DNA of 64,000 nt from Propionispira arboris (GCF_900109225.1 NZ_FNZK01000014.1:62001-126000); one strand, 5' to 3'. Shown: positions 1 through 9,014, numbered from the stretch's first letter. Numbers and translations are program-made. Notes: generated by a model not told the origin, from the letters alone.

Positions 1-405
1 GGTAAAGTTACGGCAAAAACTCTTACGATGGATGCAGCTGAAAAACTAATTCGTGAGAAACAACTGCAACCGCAATGGATGGCTGATCAGGGACAATATT
101 ATTTTGAATATGAAGAAGATGGTAGATTATATCGTGTTTGGCAGGAAGATGCCCGTTCGATTGCGCTCAAAGTGGGGCTTGCCGATAAATATCAGCTGCC
201 TGGTGTGGCAGCCTGGCGAAAAGGGTTTGAAAAGCCGGAAATTTGGGATGTTATTGATAAGTCATTGAATGTGAAACCTATAATGCAGGGAAAAAACGTG
301 CTAACCGATCCCACGGTTGATTCGCTGCATATGAATCGAAATGATAAAAAACAATCGAGTGCTCAGATCAATCAAGGTGTAAAGAAAAAAGTATACACAC
401 AATAA
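1..405 (+). CDS. GH18-family glycosidase, C-terminal part (5' truncated by window edge)
   Basis: The reading frame is open from base 1, so the gene begins before the window; about 134 codons are visible. The segment with aromatic residues YYFEYEEDGRLYRVW, followed by ARSIALKVGLADKYQLPGV and AAWRKGFEKPEIWDVI, matches the last beta-strands of glycoside hydrolase family 18 proteins of the spore-germination/YaaH-like type, where the barrel closes with a conserved Trp. The tail after about residue 100 is hydrophilic, lysine-rich and probably unstructured. The likely role is hydrolysis or binding of peptidoglycan or chitin-like glycans. The catalytic DxxDxDxE motif would lie upstream of the window, so activity cannot be judged here. 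The gene ends at a strong hairpin shared with the convergent LysR gene. Confidence 0.75.
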   Translation, partial: GKVTAKTLTMDAAEKLIREKQLQPQWMADQGQYYFEYEEDGRLYRVWQEDARSIALKVGLADKYQLPGVAAWRKGFEKPEIWDVIDKSLNVKPIMQGKNVLTDPTVDSLHMNRNDKKQSSAQINQGVKKKVYTQ

Positions 406-410
406 AAAAA

Positions 411-455
411 TGACAGCTGTTCAATATATTTTTGTATTGAACAGCTGTCATTTTT
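411..455. terminator. Bidirectional intrinsic terminator
   Basis: A perfect 15-bp stem (TGACAGCTGTTCAAT with ATTGAACAGCTGTCA) has A-rich and T-rich flanks on both sides. It lies between two convergent genes, so it can stop transcription from both. Confidence 0.9.
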
Positions 456-458
456 ATT

Positions 459-1355
459 CTATTTTTGGATATTTCCTTTTTGCAGACTCAAAGTTCCTTT
501 ACAAAAATCAATGAAGGATTGAGCAGCTTTAGAAATATAACGATCTTTTTTCCAAGCAAGGCCAACATCAACAAAAATTGGCTCTTCCAGCGGAAGGGCT
601 TTAATGCCAGGTGTATCTTCGGCAATAAAATCCAATAGATAGGCAAGTCCGACATCGCTGGCAACCAGACCTTTAATCGTTTCAATTTGATTTGATTCTA
701 AAACGATATTTGGCGTGATATTAGCACTTTTTAGTTTTTGTAAAACTAAATGACGTAAATAGGATCCTTCTTTTAGCATAATGAGGTCAATATCATTCAT
801 ATCTGAGATATTGATTGACTCTTTGCTGGCGAGTTCATGATGTTCAGGTACACATGCCAAAATTTGATTCGTAGACATTGGAAGAAGTTGTAAATTTTGC
901 GAAGCACCACTAATGATAACAATTCCAAAATCGAGTTCATCACGTTCTAATTGTTCGCGAATCGCCATGGAGCCTTCTTCATATAAATAAATATCAAGAT
1001 GTGAATAGCGACGCTGGAAACTCGAAAATATTTTAGGGAAAAGATAAGACCCTATCATGGAAGGAATACCAATTTTAATAGTACCTTTCTGTAATTGCTT
1101 ATAATCGTTGACCTCAAGCACAGCATCTTGAATATTGCGTAAAGCAAGTTCAATACGATTTAAGAATACAGCACCTTCAGGTGTTAAGGATAGTTGCTTT
1201 TGGCTGCGATCGAAAAGTTGAATACCCAATTCAGCTTCAAGTTTTTTTATTGCTACGGTAATATTTGGTTGTGATACACGGAGTCTTTCAGCCGCACGGG
1301 TAATGTTTTTTAAACGGCTGGCCATTTGAAAATATTCTAATTGTCGTAATTCCAT
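459..1355 (-). CDS. LysR-family transcriptional regulator (CynR/CysB-like architecture)
   Basis: This 298-residue protein is the usual LysR length. Residues 1-60 form the winged helix-turn-helix (ELRQLEYFQMASRLKNITRA, then SQPNITVAIKKLEAELGIQL), and the remainder is the two-lobed periplasmic-binding-like effector domain starting near residue 90. It is probably a DNA-binding regulator sensing a small metabolite. The target is unknown: no divergent metabolic gene sits next to it, only a 500-base AT-rich gap and then motA. LysR proteins commonly regulate themselves and a divergent neighbour, so control of motAB is possible but unsupported. Confidence 0.9.
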   Translation of the reverse strand: MELRQLEYFQMASRLKNITRAAERLRVSQPNITVAIKKLEAELGIQLFDRSQKQLSLTPEGAVFLNRIELALRNIQDAVLEVNDYKQLQKGTIKIGIPSMIGSYLFPKIFSSFQRRYSHLDIYLYEEGSMAIREQLERDELDFGIVIISGASQNLQLLPMSTNQILACVPEHHELASKESINISDMNDIDLIMLKEGSYLRHLVLQKLKSANITPNIVLESNQIETIKGLVASDVGLAYLLDFIAEDTPGIKALPLEEPIFVDVGLAWKKDRYISKAAQSFIDFCKGTLSLQKGNIQK

Positions 1356-1854
1356 TTTTTCTCTCCATATTCATAGAATTTAGATGATTTAAATTGTAAT
1401 GATAAATTGAAGTTATCTAAATATTATTATATCATATTTGGGAAGAATAATAAGACATTATATCTAAAATTTATTATTTTATAAATCATATCTTGTTAAA
1501 ACACACAAAATCATTCTTTTCGTCAAGGCATTTTTTCTTAAATATTTTATTTGCATAAATGATATTAATATAGTAACATACTATTGATAAAAAATAAATA
1601 TCGTTGATTTTTTAAAATAAATTTAACTTTTTGGTAAATATTCCGATATAAATAACAGGGATATATTAACAGATTGTCAAAGAGAAAATAAATGAAGATA
1701 ATAATCACAATATTAGATAGGATTTTTCTGTTTTCTTGTGGAATATTATGTATTAGTTTAGATAAACTGATTTTACTCCCTTCGGGGTTCAGGTAAACAT
1801 TTATGAGTATTCAATGATGAAATTTAGTGGTACGTGAAAAAGGAGGACTTTCTT
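1356..1854. other. AT-rich intergenic region between lysR and motA
   Basis: About 500 bases have no convincing ORF. The region is strongly AT-rich and must contain the promoters of the divergent lysR and motA genes. A small GC-rich patch with inverted symmetry (CTCCCTTCGGGG, about 1778-1789) lies upstream of motA. I recognise no known riboswitch. Confidence 0.5.
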
Positions 1855-2640
1855 TTGGAAAAGTCAACATTATTCGGTCTATTATTAGGGTTTATTTCAG
1901 TCTTTGTGGGAATGGTTCTGAAAGGTGCTCCGATTTCTTCACTTAATAACCCGGCAGCGTTTTTGATTATTATCGGAGGAACTTTTTCTTGCCTTTTGAC
2001 GGGTTTTACTTCGGATCAAATGCGTACATTTCCAAAACTGATTAAGAAAACATTTCAGCCGCCATCGACTCGGCCAAAAGCAGAGTTGTTGAAGCTTTTT
2101 GTTGAGTTATCGCAGATTGCACGTCGTGAAGGAATTTTGGCTTTAGAAAGCAGAGTATCTGATATTGAGGATCAGTTTTTTAAATCTGGCTTAAATATGG
2201 TCATTGATGGTATGGATCCGGAATTTGTCGGTGATGTTCTTGATGCAGAACTTGAAGTTATGGAACAGCGCCATAATGATGGTATGTCGATTTTTACACA
2301 AGCGGGTACATATGCACCAACCCTTGGGGTTTTGGGTGCCGTGGTAGGTCTGATTGCAGCATTAGGAAGTTTGAATGATATTGATAAACTCGGACATTCT
2401 ATTGCGGCAGCATTTATTGCAACGCTGCTGGGTATTTTTACGGGATATGTACTGTGGCTGCCGATTGCCAATAAGCTAAAAATGCTGTCAAAACTTGAAA
2501 TAGCTGAAAAACGTATGATTATTGAAGGTGTTTTGTCCTTGCAAGCCGGTGATTCACCAACTGCTATCGAAGCGAAGCTGATGGTGTTTATTCCGCAGTC
2601 AGAACGTGACCAAATTAAGGACAGTAAGGCGGGGAACTAA
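1855..2640 (+). CDS. motA: Flagellar motor stator protein MotA
   Basis: MotA forms the proton- or sodium-conducting stator with MotB in the inner membrane. I take the TTG at 1855 as the start: it gives the family N-terminus MEKSTLFGLLLGF and has AAAGGAGG just upstream, whereas the longer GTG frame from 1834 would include the ribosome binding site. Four membrane segments are visible: residues about 1-25, 32-52, and a pair near 145-195 containing APTLGVLGAVVGLIAALGSL. The cytoplasmic loop carries the torque-generating charged residues. Length (261 residues) is typical. motB follows after 3 bases, so the two are co-transcribed. Confidence 0.93.
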   Translation: MEKSTLFGLLLGFISVFVGMVLKGAPISSLNNPAAFLIIIGGTFSCLLTGFTSDQMRTFPKLIKKTFQPPSTRPKAELLKLFVELSQIARREGILALESRVSDIEDQFFKSGLNMVIDGMDPEFVGDVLDAELEVMEQRHNDGMSIFTQAGTYAPTLGVLGAVVGLIAALGSLNDIDKLGHSIAAAFIATLLGIFTGYVLWLPIANKLKMLSKLEIAEKRMIIEGVLSLQAGDSPTAIEAKLMVFIPQSERDQIKDSKAGN

Positions 2641-2643
2641 AAT

Positions 2644-3405
2644 ATGGCTAGAAAAAAGAAACATAAGGCACACGAAGAACATGCTAGTGAAGCATGGCTG
2701 TTGCCTTATTCGGATCTTTTAACTTTGTTGCTGGCACTGTTTATTGTATTGTTTGCAGTATCGCAGACGGATCAGAAGAAAGTAACCGAGATGGCACAGG
2801 CCTTTAGTGCAGCGTTTAACACGGGTGGACCATCTATGTTTGACAAGGCTGGGCCGAACATGACACAAAATACAGAAATTCCTGATGATAAAGAAATCAA
2901 TCAAGCCTATGTCGACGAAAACCAGCAGCTTACAGCAGTAAAAGAGGCTCTTGATAAATATATCAAGGAAAATGGTTTGGATGCAGAGTTAAACACAGTG
3001 CTCACGGAAGATGGACTTATGATCAGCATTAAAGAACGCGCTTTATTCCCATCGGGCAGTGCGGATCTTGTGGCTGATTCACAGAAAATTGGTCCGGTAA
3101 TTGCCGGTCTTTTAGGGTCAATCAAACAGAATGTTGTTATTTCCGGGCATACCGATAACATTCCAATTTCAAATGCGCAATTTCCGTCGAACTGGGATTT
3201 AAGCTCACAAAGAGCCAGCAATTTTACGAAATTTATTTTAGAGCAAGGTGATAATTTGAATCCGGCTCGTTTTAGTGCTGTGGGCTATAGTGAATATCGA
3301 CCGGCTGCCAGCAATGATACGGAAGAAGGCCGTGCGAAAAATCGACGCGTAGAAGTTTTGATATCGCGTGCTAATCATAGTAGTAAAATGCAGACAATGC
3401 AGTAA
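2644..3405 (+). CDS. motB: Flagellar motor stator protein MotB
   Basis: 253 residues. A basic N-terminus (MARKKKHK) is followed by one membrane helix containing the ion-binding aspartate in SEAWLLPYSDLLTLLLALFI (D at about residue 24). The C-terminal OmpA-like peptidoglycan-binding domain spans about residues 115-240, with NVVISGHTDNIPI and NRRVEVLI as conserved parts. MotB anchors the stator to the cell wall and gates ion flow with MotA. It is translated directly after motA. A hairpin terminator follows, so motAB is a two-gene unit. Confidence 0.94.
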   Translation: MARKKKHKAHEEHASEAWLLPYSDLLTLLLALFIVLFAVSQTDQKKVTEMAQAFSAAFNTGGPSMFDKAGPNMTQNTEIPDDKEINQAYVDENQQLTAVKEALDKYIKENGLDAELNTVLTEDGLMISIKERALFPSGSADLVADSQKIGPVIAGLLGSIKQNVVISGHTDNIPISNAQFPSNWDLSSQRASNFTKFILEQGDNLNPARFSAVGYSEYRPAASNDTEEGRAKNRRVEVLISRANHSSKMQTMQ

Positions 3406-3430
3406 CTTTTATAAAATTGATACAAAAGGC

Positions 3431-3470
3431 AGCTAACTTTTTAATTTTGGTTAAGGAGTTGGCTTTTTTT
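3431..3470 (+). terminator. Intrinsic terminator after motAB
   Basis: AGCTAAC pairs with GTTGGCT (one G-T pair) and is followed by a run of seven T. It lies just upstream of the acpS ribosome binding site. Confidence 0.6.
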
Positions 3471-3488
3471 GTGGTTGGGAGGAAAAAT

Positions 3489-3869
3489 ATGATTTTAGGT
3501 ACAGGAATTGACATAATAGAGATCGAAAGAATAAAAAAAGCAATTAAAAATAAACGTTTTCTTGAAAGAGTTTTTACTACAAATGAAATTAAATACTGTC
3601 AAAGCAGAGGGGCACAAGCAGCTGCATCGTATGCTGCTCGTTTTGCCGGGAAGGAAGCTGTTTTAAAAGCTTTTGGTACGGGACTCGTGAAAGGAACTTT
3701 ACTGGATATAGAAATATTGCCCGATGAAAAAGGCTGCCCCCATGTTTTTTTAAATGGATTTTTTGGTGAGGAAGCAAAACGGTTAGAGGTAAATAAAATT
3801 TTTATATCACTAAGCCATGCCCATGCATATGCAACGGCACAGGTAATTTTTTGGAGGGATTCACTATGA
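3489..3869 (+). CDS. acpS: Holo-[acyl-carrier-protein] synthase
   Basis: AcpS moves the 4'-phosphopantetheine arm from CoA to acyl carrier protein. The start at 3489 gives MILGTGIDIIEIERI, the family N-terminus with the Mg-binding Asp, preceded by GGGAGG. The second signature, AARFAGKEAVLKAFGTG, lies at about residues 50-66, and ISLSHAHAYATA at the C-terminus is typical. At 126 residues it is full length. A longer frame from 3417 is open but has no ribosome binding site. Its stop overlaps the nnr start (ATGA), a usual Firmicute arrangement. Confidence 0.95.
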   Translation: MILGTGIDIIEIERIKKAIKNKRFLERVFTTNEIKYCQSRGAQAAASYAARFAGKEAVLKAFGTGLVKGTLLDIEILPDEKGCPHVFLNGFFGEEAKRLEVNKIFISLSHAHAYATAQVIFWRDSL

Positions 3870-5416
3870 AAGTAATAACTGTAGCAAAAATGAGAGAAGT
3901 CGACTCTGCCGCAATGGAACAATATGGTATACCAGCAGTAGCGTTGATGGAAAATGCTGGGACTGAGGCAGCAAAATTGGTTGAGAAACTCGTGGGGAAT
4001 TTAAAAAATAAAAAAATTTGCATCTTTTCTGGCTCAGGAAATAATGGCGGTGATGGGTTTGTGGCTGCCAGGCACCTTAGCAATCGTGGAGCCCGGGTGA
4101 AGATTTTTTTATTAGGAAATATAGATCATATAACGGATGAAGCTAAAATTAATTTGGAAATTGTTGAAAATATGAATATTGATATTTTGCAGCTCGTAAC
4201 GGAACGCGACTGGGATAAGGTGCAAGTTGCATTGGCATTTTCGGATTGTTTGGTTGATGCACTGCTAGGGACGGGCTTTAAAGGAAACTTGACGGAGCCG
4301 TTGGAGCAAATAATTCAAATGATTAATAATTCAGGGAAAAAGGTGCTATCAATTGATTTGCCAAGTGGTGTGGAGGCGGATACGGGTAATGTTGCATCGG
4401 TTGCTGTTAAAGCAAGTATGACGTTATCACTTGGACTTGCCAAGGTCGGACTGCTATTTTATCCTGGTGCACAAATGACCGGAGAACTTTTTGTTGATGA
4501 TATTGGAATTCCATCTGTATTGCTCGAAGATTCGAAAATTAACCAAACTCTAATTGATTTAGAAATGGTTCGACGGCTTCTTGTGAAAAGATCGCCAGAT
4601 GTACATAAGGGGATTTGTGGCAGAGTCTTAGTTATAGCTGGCTCACCAGGTCTTACCGGAGCTGCCGCGTTGGTGACGAAAGCGGCTCTGAGAAGTGGTG
4701 CGGGTGTAGTTACTTTGGCTGTGGCCAAAAGTCTGCATGATATTTTTGAAGTGAAATTGACGGAAGTTATGACGGTCTCGCTGCCTGAAATTGATACGGG
4801 CATATTAGGACTATCCGCTTTGCCCAAATTACTGGAATTAGCACAGCAGTATGACGTTGTCGAAATCGGTTCAGGGCTGGGGCGCAATCCTGCCACAGTT
4901 GAATTGATTCAAGAGTTTGTTCGTCAAACCGATCGTCAATTGATTCTTGACGCCGATGCAATTAATGCGTATCATGGCAAAGCTTTGTCATTGAAAGAAG
5001 CACAGATTATGCCGATATTAACGCCGCATTTAGGTGAATTAGCTACTTTGTTGAATTTGTCGATAGAAGAAATAAAAGAAGATCTATTAGAAATTTCTCG
5101 CCGGGCAGCGGCTGAATATAATGCAATTTTTGTGGTGAAAAGTGCGAAGACAATTGTTGTATATCCAGATGGTAATATTTATATTACGACGACAGGTAAT
5201 GCTGGTATGGCAACAGCGGGGAGCGGCGATGTTTTAGCGGGAACCATTAGTGCTCTGTCTGCACAGGGGCTATTGAGTTATACGGCAGCAATTGCTGGTG
5301 TATATTTGCATGGCTTTGCAGGTGATTTAGCAGCTCGTGCAGGCATGTCCGGGATTATTGCCAGTGATATTGTAAACGCAATTCCGTCGGCTCGTTTTGG
5401 AATTGAAGCAGAGTAA
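3866..5416 (+). CDS. nnr: Bifunctional NAD(P)H-hydrate epimerase / ADP-dependent dehydratase
   Basis: This enzyme repairs damaged nicotinamide cofactors: the N-terminal YjeF domain (about residues 1-215) epimerises R- and S-NAD(P)HX, and the C-terminal ribokinase-like domain (about 225-515) dehydrates S-NAD(P)HX using ADP. Visible motifs are GSGNNGGDGFVAARHL in the first domain, and GRVLVIAGSPGLTGAAAL and GNAGMATAGSGDVLAGTI in the second. The ATG at 3866 is used because it has GGAGGG upstream and overlaps the acpS stop. The alanine racemase gene often found after nnr in Bacilli is absent; a toxin-antitoxin pair follows instead. Confidence 0.95.
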   Translation: MKVITVAKMREVDSAAMEQYGIPAVALMENAGTEAAKLVEKLVGNLKNKKICIFSGSGNNGGDGFVAARHLSNRGARVKIFLLGNIDHITDEAKINLEIVENMNIDILQLVTERDWDKVQVALAFSDCLVDALLGTGFKGNLTEPLEQIIQMINNSGKKVLSIDLPSGVEADTGNVASVAVKASMTLSLGLAKVGLLFYPGAQMTGELFVDDIGIPSVLLEDSKINQTLIDLEMVRRLLVKRSPDVHKGICGRVLVIAGSPGLTGAAALVTKAALRSGAGVVTLAVAKSLHDIFEVKLTEVMTVSLPEIDTGILGLSALPKLLELAQQYDVVEIGSGLGRNPATVELIQEFVRQTDRQLILDADAINAYHGKALSLKEAQIMPILTPHLGELATLLNLSIEEIKEDLLEISRRAAAEYNAIFVVKSAKTIVVYPDGNIYITTTGNAGMATAGSGDVLAGTISALSAQGLLSYTAAIAGVYLHGFAGDLAARAGMSGIIASDIVNAIPSARFGIEAE

Positions 5417-5431
5417 AACGTTAAGAAAAAA

Positions 5432-5460
5432 TTGACATTTGAGTATAAAAATTTTATACT
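5432..5460 (+). promoter_or_regulatory. SigA-type promoter overlapping a perfect palindrome (likely antitoxin operator)
   Basis: TTGACA (5432-5437) and TATACT (5455-5460) are separated by exactly 17 bases. The spacer and -10 box lie inside a perfect 9+1+9 inverted repeat, AGTATAAAA-A-TTTTATACT (5442-5460). RHH antitoxins autoregulate by binding such palindromes, so this is a good candidate operator for the protein encoded at 5500. Confidence 0.75.
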
Positions 5461-5499
5461 AATAATAGATTTTAATGCTATAACTGCGGGGGTGGAAAG

Positions 5500-5745
5500 A
5501 TGGCAGAATTAAGGCGCATTATGATCAGTATTCCCGATAATATGCTTGAACAAATCGATACGATTGCTTCAATTGAAAAACTGAGCCGCAGCCAGTTTGT
5601 TCGTGATGCAATGGGCATTTATATCGAAGATCGCAGGCATAGGGCTTTTGTCGAAAGCATGAAAAAAGGTTATCAAGAAATGGCATCAATTAATTTGACG
5701 TTGGCGGAAGAGGGTTTATATGCCGATATGGCAGGACAGGAGTAG
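5500..5745 (+). CDS. ndoAI: EndoAI/MazE-type ribbon-helix-helix antitoxin
   Basis: 81 residues. The N-terminal ribbon-helix-helix fold ([16 protein letters not shown], then [16 protein letters not shown]) binds DNA as a dimer; the C-terminal part (about 45-81) is acidic and would wrap around the toxin. It sits 2 bases before the MazF-type toxin gene and behind the palindromic promoter at 5432-5460, the normal layout of ndoAI-ndoA. In the family the antitoxin blocks the toxin's RNase site and represses its own operon. Confidence 0.9.
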   Translation: MAELRRIMISIPDNMLEQIDTIASIEKLSRSQFVRDAMGIYIEDRRHRAFVESMKKGYQEMASINLTLAEEGLYADMAGQE

Positions 5746-5747
5746 CC

Positions 5748-6098
5748 ATGATTGTAAAACGAGGGGAGATTTATTACGCTAATTTAAGTCCTGTAATAGG
5801 TTCGGAACAGGGTGGACTTAGACCTGTTTTAATTGTACAGAATGATGTTGGTAATAAATACAGCCCTACAGTCATTGTGGCGGCAATTACCGCGCAGATT
5901 AGCAAAGGCAAGCTGCCGACGCATGTTGAATTGAATGCCAGGGAGTGTAATCTTGAACGAGATTCCGTGGTTCTTTTAGAACAGCTGCGAACTGTAGATA
6001 AAAAGCGGTTAAAAGAAAAGATCACGATACTACAAGATAAATTCATGGTCAAAGTGGATGAAGCCATTGGAATCAGTGTAGGCTTGGTACAATTTTAA
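5748..6098 (+). CDS. ndoA: EndoA/MazF-type mRNA interferase toxin
   Basis: At 116 residues it matches Bacillus EndoA closely in length. PemK/MazF signatures are visible: [20 protein letters not shown] at the N-terminus, [13 protein letters not shown], and the [10 protein letters not shown] strand. The protein cleaves single-stranded mRNA at a short recognition sequence and slows growth when free of antitoxin. It is translationally coupled to ndoAI, and a terminator follows at 6113. Confidence 0.95.
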   Translation: MIVKRGEIYYANLSPVIGSEQGGLRPVLIVQNDVGNKYSPTVIVAAITAQISKGKLPTHVELNARECNLERDSVVLLEQLRTVDKKRLKEKITILQDKFMVKVDEAIGISVGLVQF

Positions 6099-6112
6099 TT
6101 CGTTTGATGTTT

Positions 6113-6142
6113 AATAGGCAGGTTTTTTTCTGCCTATTTTAT
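6113..6142 (+). terminator. Intrinsic terminator after ndoA
   Basis: AATAGGCAG pairs with CTGCCTATT, with T runs in the loop and tail. Confidence 0.8.
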
Positions 6143-6184
6143 TTTTGCAAAAAGTTGGGGATTTTCGAGGTGATGGTTTCGATC

Positions 6185-7075
6185 ATGTTTTTTTTGAAAA
6201 ATAAAATACAGGTTTGTAGTGTATTCATCATATTAAGTCTTTTTCTTTTTACTGGATGCAGCACAAAGACGCTACAGCAGGGGCAGCTGCAAAATCAAGA
6301 GTCGCAGAATGTGACGATTAAAATGCTTGATATTGGACAGGGTGATTCGGTATTAATCAGAACTTCCGAACAGGTGATTATGATTGACACAGGTGATGTC
6401 GATGAGCGAGAACGCTTGCTGAGTCTCCTGAAAAAAGAAGGGATAACAACGATTGATAAATTGATTATTACCCATCCTCATAGTGATCATATTGGCGGAG
6501 CTTATATTTTATTCAAACAATTTAATGTCAAAGCAGTTTATGATAATGGACAAACAACGAATACGAAAACCTATCAGACTTATTTGAAATGGATAAAAGA
6601 TAAGAACATTGCCTATAAACAAGTTTTGGCGGGGGATCAATTGGATTTTGGCGGTGGTGTCAGTTTCAGGATTTTTAGTCCGACAGCACAGATGATTAAG
6701 GCAGATGGTGATTTAAATGCAGATTCTATTGTCGGTAAACTTATTTATGGTGACTTTTCGATGTTGTTTACTGGCGATAGCGAAGCTGAGACAGAAAAGG
6801 GCCTATTGAAAACATATGGCAAAGAGCTAAAAAGTACGATATTGAAAGTACCTCATCATGGCAGTAAAACTTCTTCCAATCGAAACTATCTGCAAGCTGT
6901 TGCACCAGAGGCTGGCTTGGTTTCACTTGGTGCAGGCAATGATTATGGTCATCCGCATCAGGTTACGCTGAATAAATATAATGCTTTAAATATCAAATTA
7001 TACCGTACGGATCAGGATGGATCGATTACGGTTACCTCAGATGGGAAAACCTATAACATTCAAAAGGAGAAATAA
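6185..7075 (+). CDS. Lipoprotein metallo-beta-lactamase-fold hydrolase (ComEC C-terminal-like)
   Basis: The N-terminus FIILSLFLFTGCSTK is a type II signal peptide with a lipobox (FTGC), so the enzyme is anchored outside the cytoplasmic membrane. From about residue 45 it is an MBL domain of the ComEC/Rec2 C-terminal type: KMLDIGQGDSVLI, the zinc-binding ITHPHSDHIGG, FTGDSEAE, and VPHHGSKTSS. Free-standing versions are thought to be nucleases or nucleotide hydrolases, which is unproven here. The start is uncertain: ATGs at 6173 and 6185 are both plausible and share a weak GAGG. A longer frame from 6104 would run through the terminator and is unlikely. DUF3006 follows after 5 bases, a recurrent partner. 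Confidence 0.85.
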   Translation: MFFLKNKIQVCSVFIILSLFLFTGCSTKTLQQGQLQNQESQNVTIKMLDIGQGDSVLIRTSEQVIMIDTGDVDERERLLSLLKKEGITTIDKLIITHPHSDHIGGAYILFKQFNVKAVYDNGQTTNTKTYQTYLKWIKDKNIAYKQVLAGDQLDFGGGVSFRIFSPTAQMIKADGDLNADSIVGKLIYGDFSMLFTGDSEAETEKGLLKTYGKELKSTILKVPHHGSKTSSNRNYLQAVAPEAGLVSLGAGNDYGHPHQVTLNKYNALNIKLYRTDQDGSITVTSDGKTYNIQKEK

Positions 7076-7080
7076 ATAAA

Positions 7081-7299
7081 ATGCAAGCAGTAATTGATCG
7101 TTTTGAAGAAAATAAAGCGGTGCTTCTGTTAGGTGATGAAGAAATAAAAGTAATATTTCCTAAGCAATATTTGCCGGATGGTGTAAAGGAAGGGGATTAT
7201 TTACAGATAGATCTTGCGTACGATGAAGCTGCAACTGCAGCGGCAAAAAATGAATCCGAACGTTTATTGAGTGACTTGAAACGAATGAATAACCAATAA
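7081..7299 (+). CDS. DUF3006 domain protein
   Basis: 72 residues: MQAVIDRFEENKAVLLLG opens a small beta-rich domain typical of DUF3006, then an acidic and basic tail. Such proteins are commonly encoded next to MBL-fold ComEC-like hydrolases, as here. No biochemical role is established. It is co-transcribed with the preceding gene. Confidence 0.8.
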   Translation: MQAVIDRFEENKAVLLLGDEEIKVIFPKQYLPDGVKEGDYLQIDLAYDEAATAAAKNESERLLSDLKRMNNQ

Positions 7300-7367
7300 T
7301 ACAGGAAAAATAACTTGAAATAAGCAATGAAATTAGCGATAATTTTATTGACAGGAGTTGTACTTTA

Positions 7368-8414
7368 TTGAATAAAAAAATACTTTTCGTATTCTGTATT
7401 TTATGCATCCTATTGGTTCCGACTACCTATGCGGCAAATAATCGGGCAGCCTATAAAATGAATCAGTTTAGTTATTCGATACTTCAAACCAATAAGCAAA
7501 ATACCGCATTGCGGATTGAAATTGGTTTAAATAAAGCGAGTAATGATTTTAAAGTCCATATTGATCCGGCAGCACCAAAGAACTTGATAATTGATCTCAA
7601 TGATATTGGAATTGGGAACATAAAACACAATATTTCTTTAGATGGAACGTTTGCGAAAGACATTAATTTTTCGCAAGTTAATAATAACAGTAAGGCTGTG
7701 ATTCTTTTACCGCAAGCTGTGGCAATGATGCAATATAAAGTCTATACAATGGCAGCAGATAAGAAAACAAAAAAACCTTTTCGCATTGTGATTGAAATAA
7801 TGAATAAAGGTTTGGACTTTAACGTAAATGGTGTACAAGGGAAAACGATTATTCTCGATCCGGGACATGGCGGTAGTGATTCTGGGGCGATTGGACCAGA
7901 TGGAATAATGGAAAAAGATGTGACGTTTGCTGTAGCCAAAAAAGTACAGTCAATGCTAGAATCATCGGGAGCAAAAGTTATTATGACGCGTACGGATGAT
8001 GTTGATGTATATGGTGTAAATGCTTCAGATCGTCAAGAACTCCAAGCTCGCGTCGATGTGGGGCGGAGAAATCCGACCGCGAATGTATTTTTGAGTATCC
8101 ATGCCAATTCTTTTACGAATCCGCAGGCCCATGGTACGGCGACCTATTATTATGCAAAATCACCAAGTGATGGACTCTTGGCGCAAGCACTGCAAGATGG
8201 CATGGTAGAGTCGGGAGGACTGTATGATCGTGGTATATCTGAAGCAAATTTCTATGTAATCAAGTATTCAGCTATGCCAGCCGCTTTGGTAGAAATGGCA
8301 TTTGTTTCAAATCCAACGGAGCAAGACTTATTGAATTCAAATTCATTTCAAGATAAAATGGCGAAAGGAATTTGTAAAGGTCTAAGTGCTTTTTTTGGAC
8401 AAATGAGAAATTAG
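7368..8414 (+). CDS. N-acetylmuramoyl-L-alanine amidase with AMIN domain
   Basis: A secreted zinc amidase that cuts the bond between MurNAc and the peptide stem. It starts at TTG 7368 with AGGAG upstream. Residues 1-22 form a signal peptide (ILFVFCILCILLVPTTYA). An AMIN-type localisation domain covers about residues 40-145, and the Amidase_3 domain runs from about 160 to 345. Zinc ligands are visible in IILDPGHGGSDSGAIG (His), the Glu in MEKDVTF, FLSIHANSF (His), and the catalytic Glu in ALVEMAFVSN. The next gene, a GerMN lipoprotein, is 15 bases away. Confidence 0.93.
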   Translation: MNKKILFVFCILCILLVPTTYAANNRAAYKMNQFSYSILQTNKQNTALRIEIGLNKASNDFKVHIDPAAPKNLIIDLNDIGIGNIKHNISLDGTFAKDINFSQVNNNSKAVILLPQAVAMMQYKVYTMAADKKTKKPFRIVIEIMNKGLDFNVNGVQGKTIILDPGHGGSDSGAIGPDGIMEKDVTFAVAKKVQSMLESSGAKVIMTRTDDVDVYGVNASDRQELQARVDVGRRNPTANVFLSIHANSFTNPQAHGTATYYYAKSPSDGLLAQALQDGMVESGGLYDRGISEANFYVIKYSAMPAALVEMAFVSNPTEQDLLNSNSFQDKMAKGICKGLSAFFGQMRN

Positions 8415-8429
8415 AGAGGTGGAACGTCG

Positions 8430-9014
8430 ATGTTGAAAAATTCAAAGTATGGGATTGTAATCATGATGTTCATTTTATTGCTTAGTATGGCAGGATGTGA
8501 TTCAACAGGGACAACAGTTGATAAAAAATCGTCATCGGATACGCAGTCGTCGACCGAGCAGCAGAAAAAATCTGAAACGAAGCCAGATCAAACGAAAGTG
8601 ACAGAAACGATTAAAGTGTATTTTCCGAATGATGAAGGAACAAAATTGATTGCGGAATCCAAAAAAATAAAAAACAGCGGTGCTGATCAGTATACCGAAA
8701 CAATCAACGCCTTATTGGAAGGTAGTAAAGACAAAAAAGTTGTATCCATTATTCCAGTGGGAACCAAGCTACGTTCCGTGAAAGTAGATAAGGGGATTGC
8801 CTATGTGGATTTCAGCCAGGAGTTTATTAAAAAGTTCAATGGCGGTTCTACGGGGGAATTGATGCTCGTTGGCTCTATTGTTGATACATTGACGGAGTAT
8901 CCGGAAATTAAAGCCGTGCAAATCTTAGTTGAAGGCAAAAAAGTTGAGACAATTGCTGGACACATGGATACAAGTGAGCCCATTAAACGAATGAAAGATC
9001 TTTTGAAAAATTAA
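8430..9014 (+). CDS. GerMN-domain lipoprotein
   Basis: 194 residues. The lipoprotein signal ends at the lipobox SMAGC (Cys at about 23). A Ser/Lys/Gln-rich linker is followed by a GerMN domain from about residue 60 (TIKVYFPNDEGTKLI, IAYVDFSQEFIKKFNGGS, VDTLTEYPEIKAVQILVEG). In spore formers GerM contributes to the sporulation channel and to peptidoglycan-linked processes. Here it is paired with an amidase, pointing to a cell-envelope role. No sporulation-specific promoter was identified. Confidence 0.88.
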   Translation: MLKNSKYGIVIMMFILLLSMAGCDSTGTTVDKKSSSDTQSSTEQQKKSETKPDQTKVTETIKVYFPNDEGTKLIAESKKIKNSGADQYTETINALLEGSKDKKVVSIIPVGTKLRSVKVDKGIAYVDFSQEFIKKFNGGSTGELMLVGSIVDTLTEYPEIKAVQILVEGKKVETIAGHMDTSEPIKRMKDLLKN

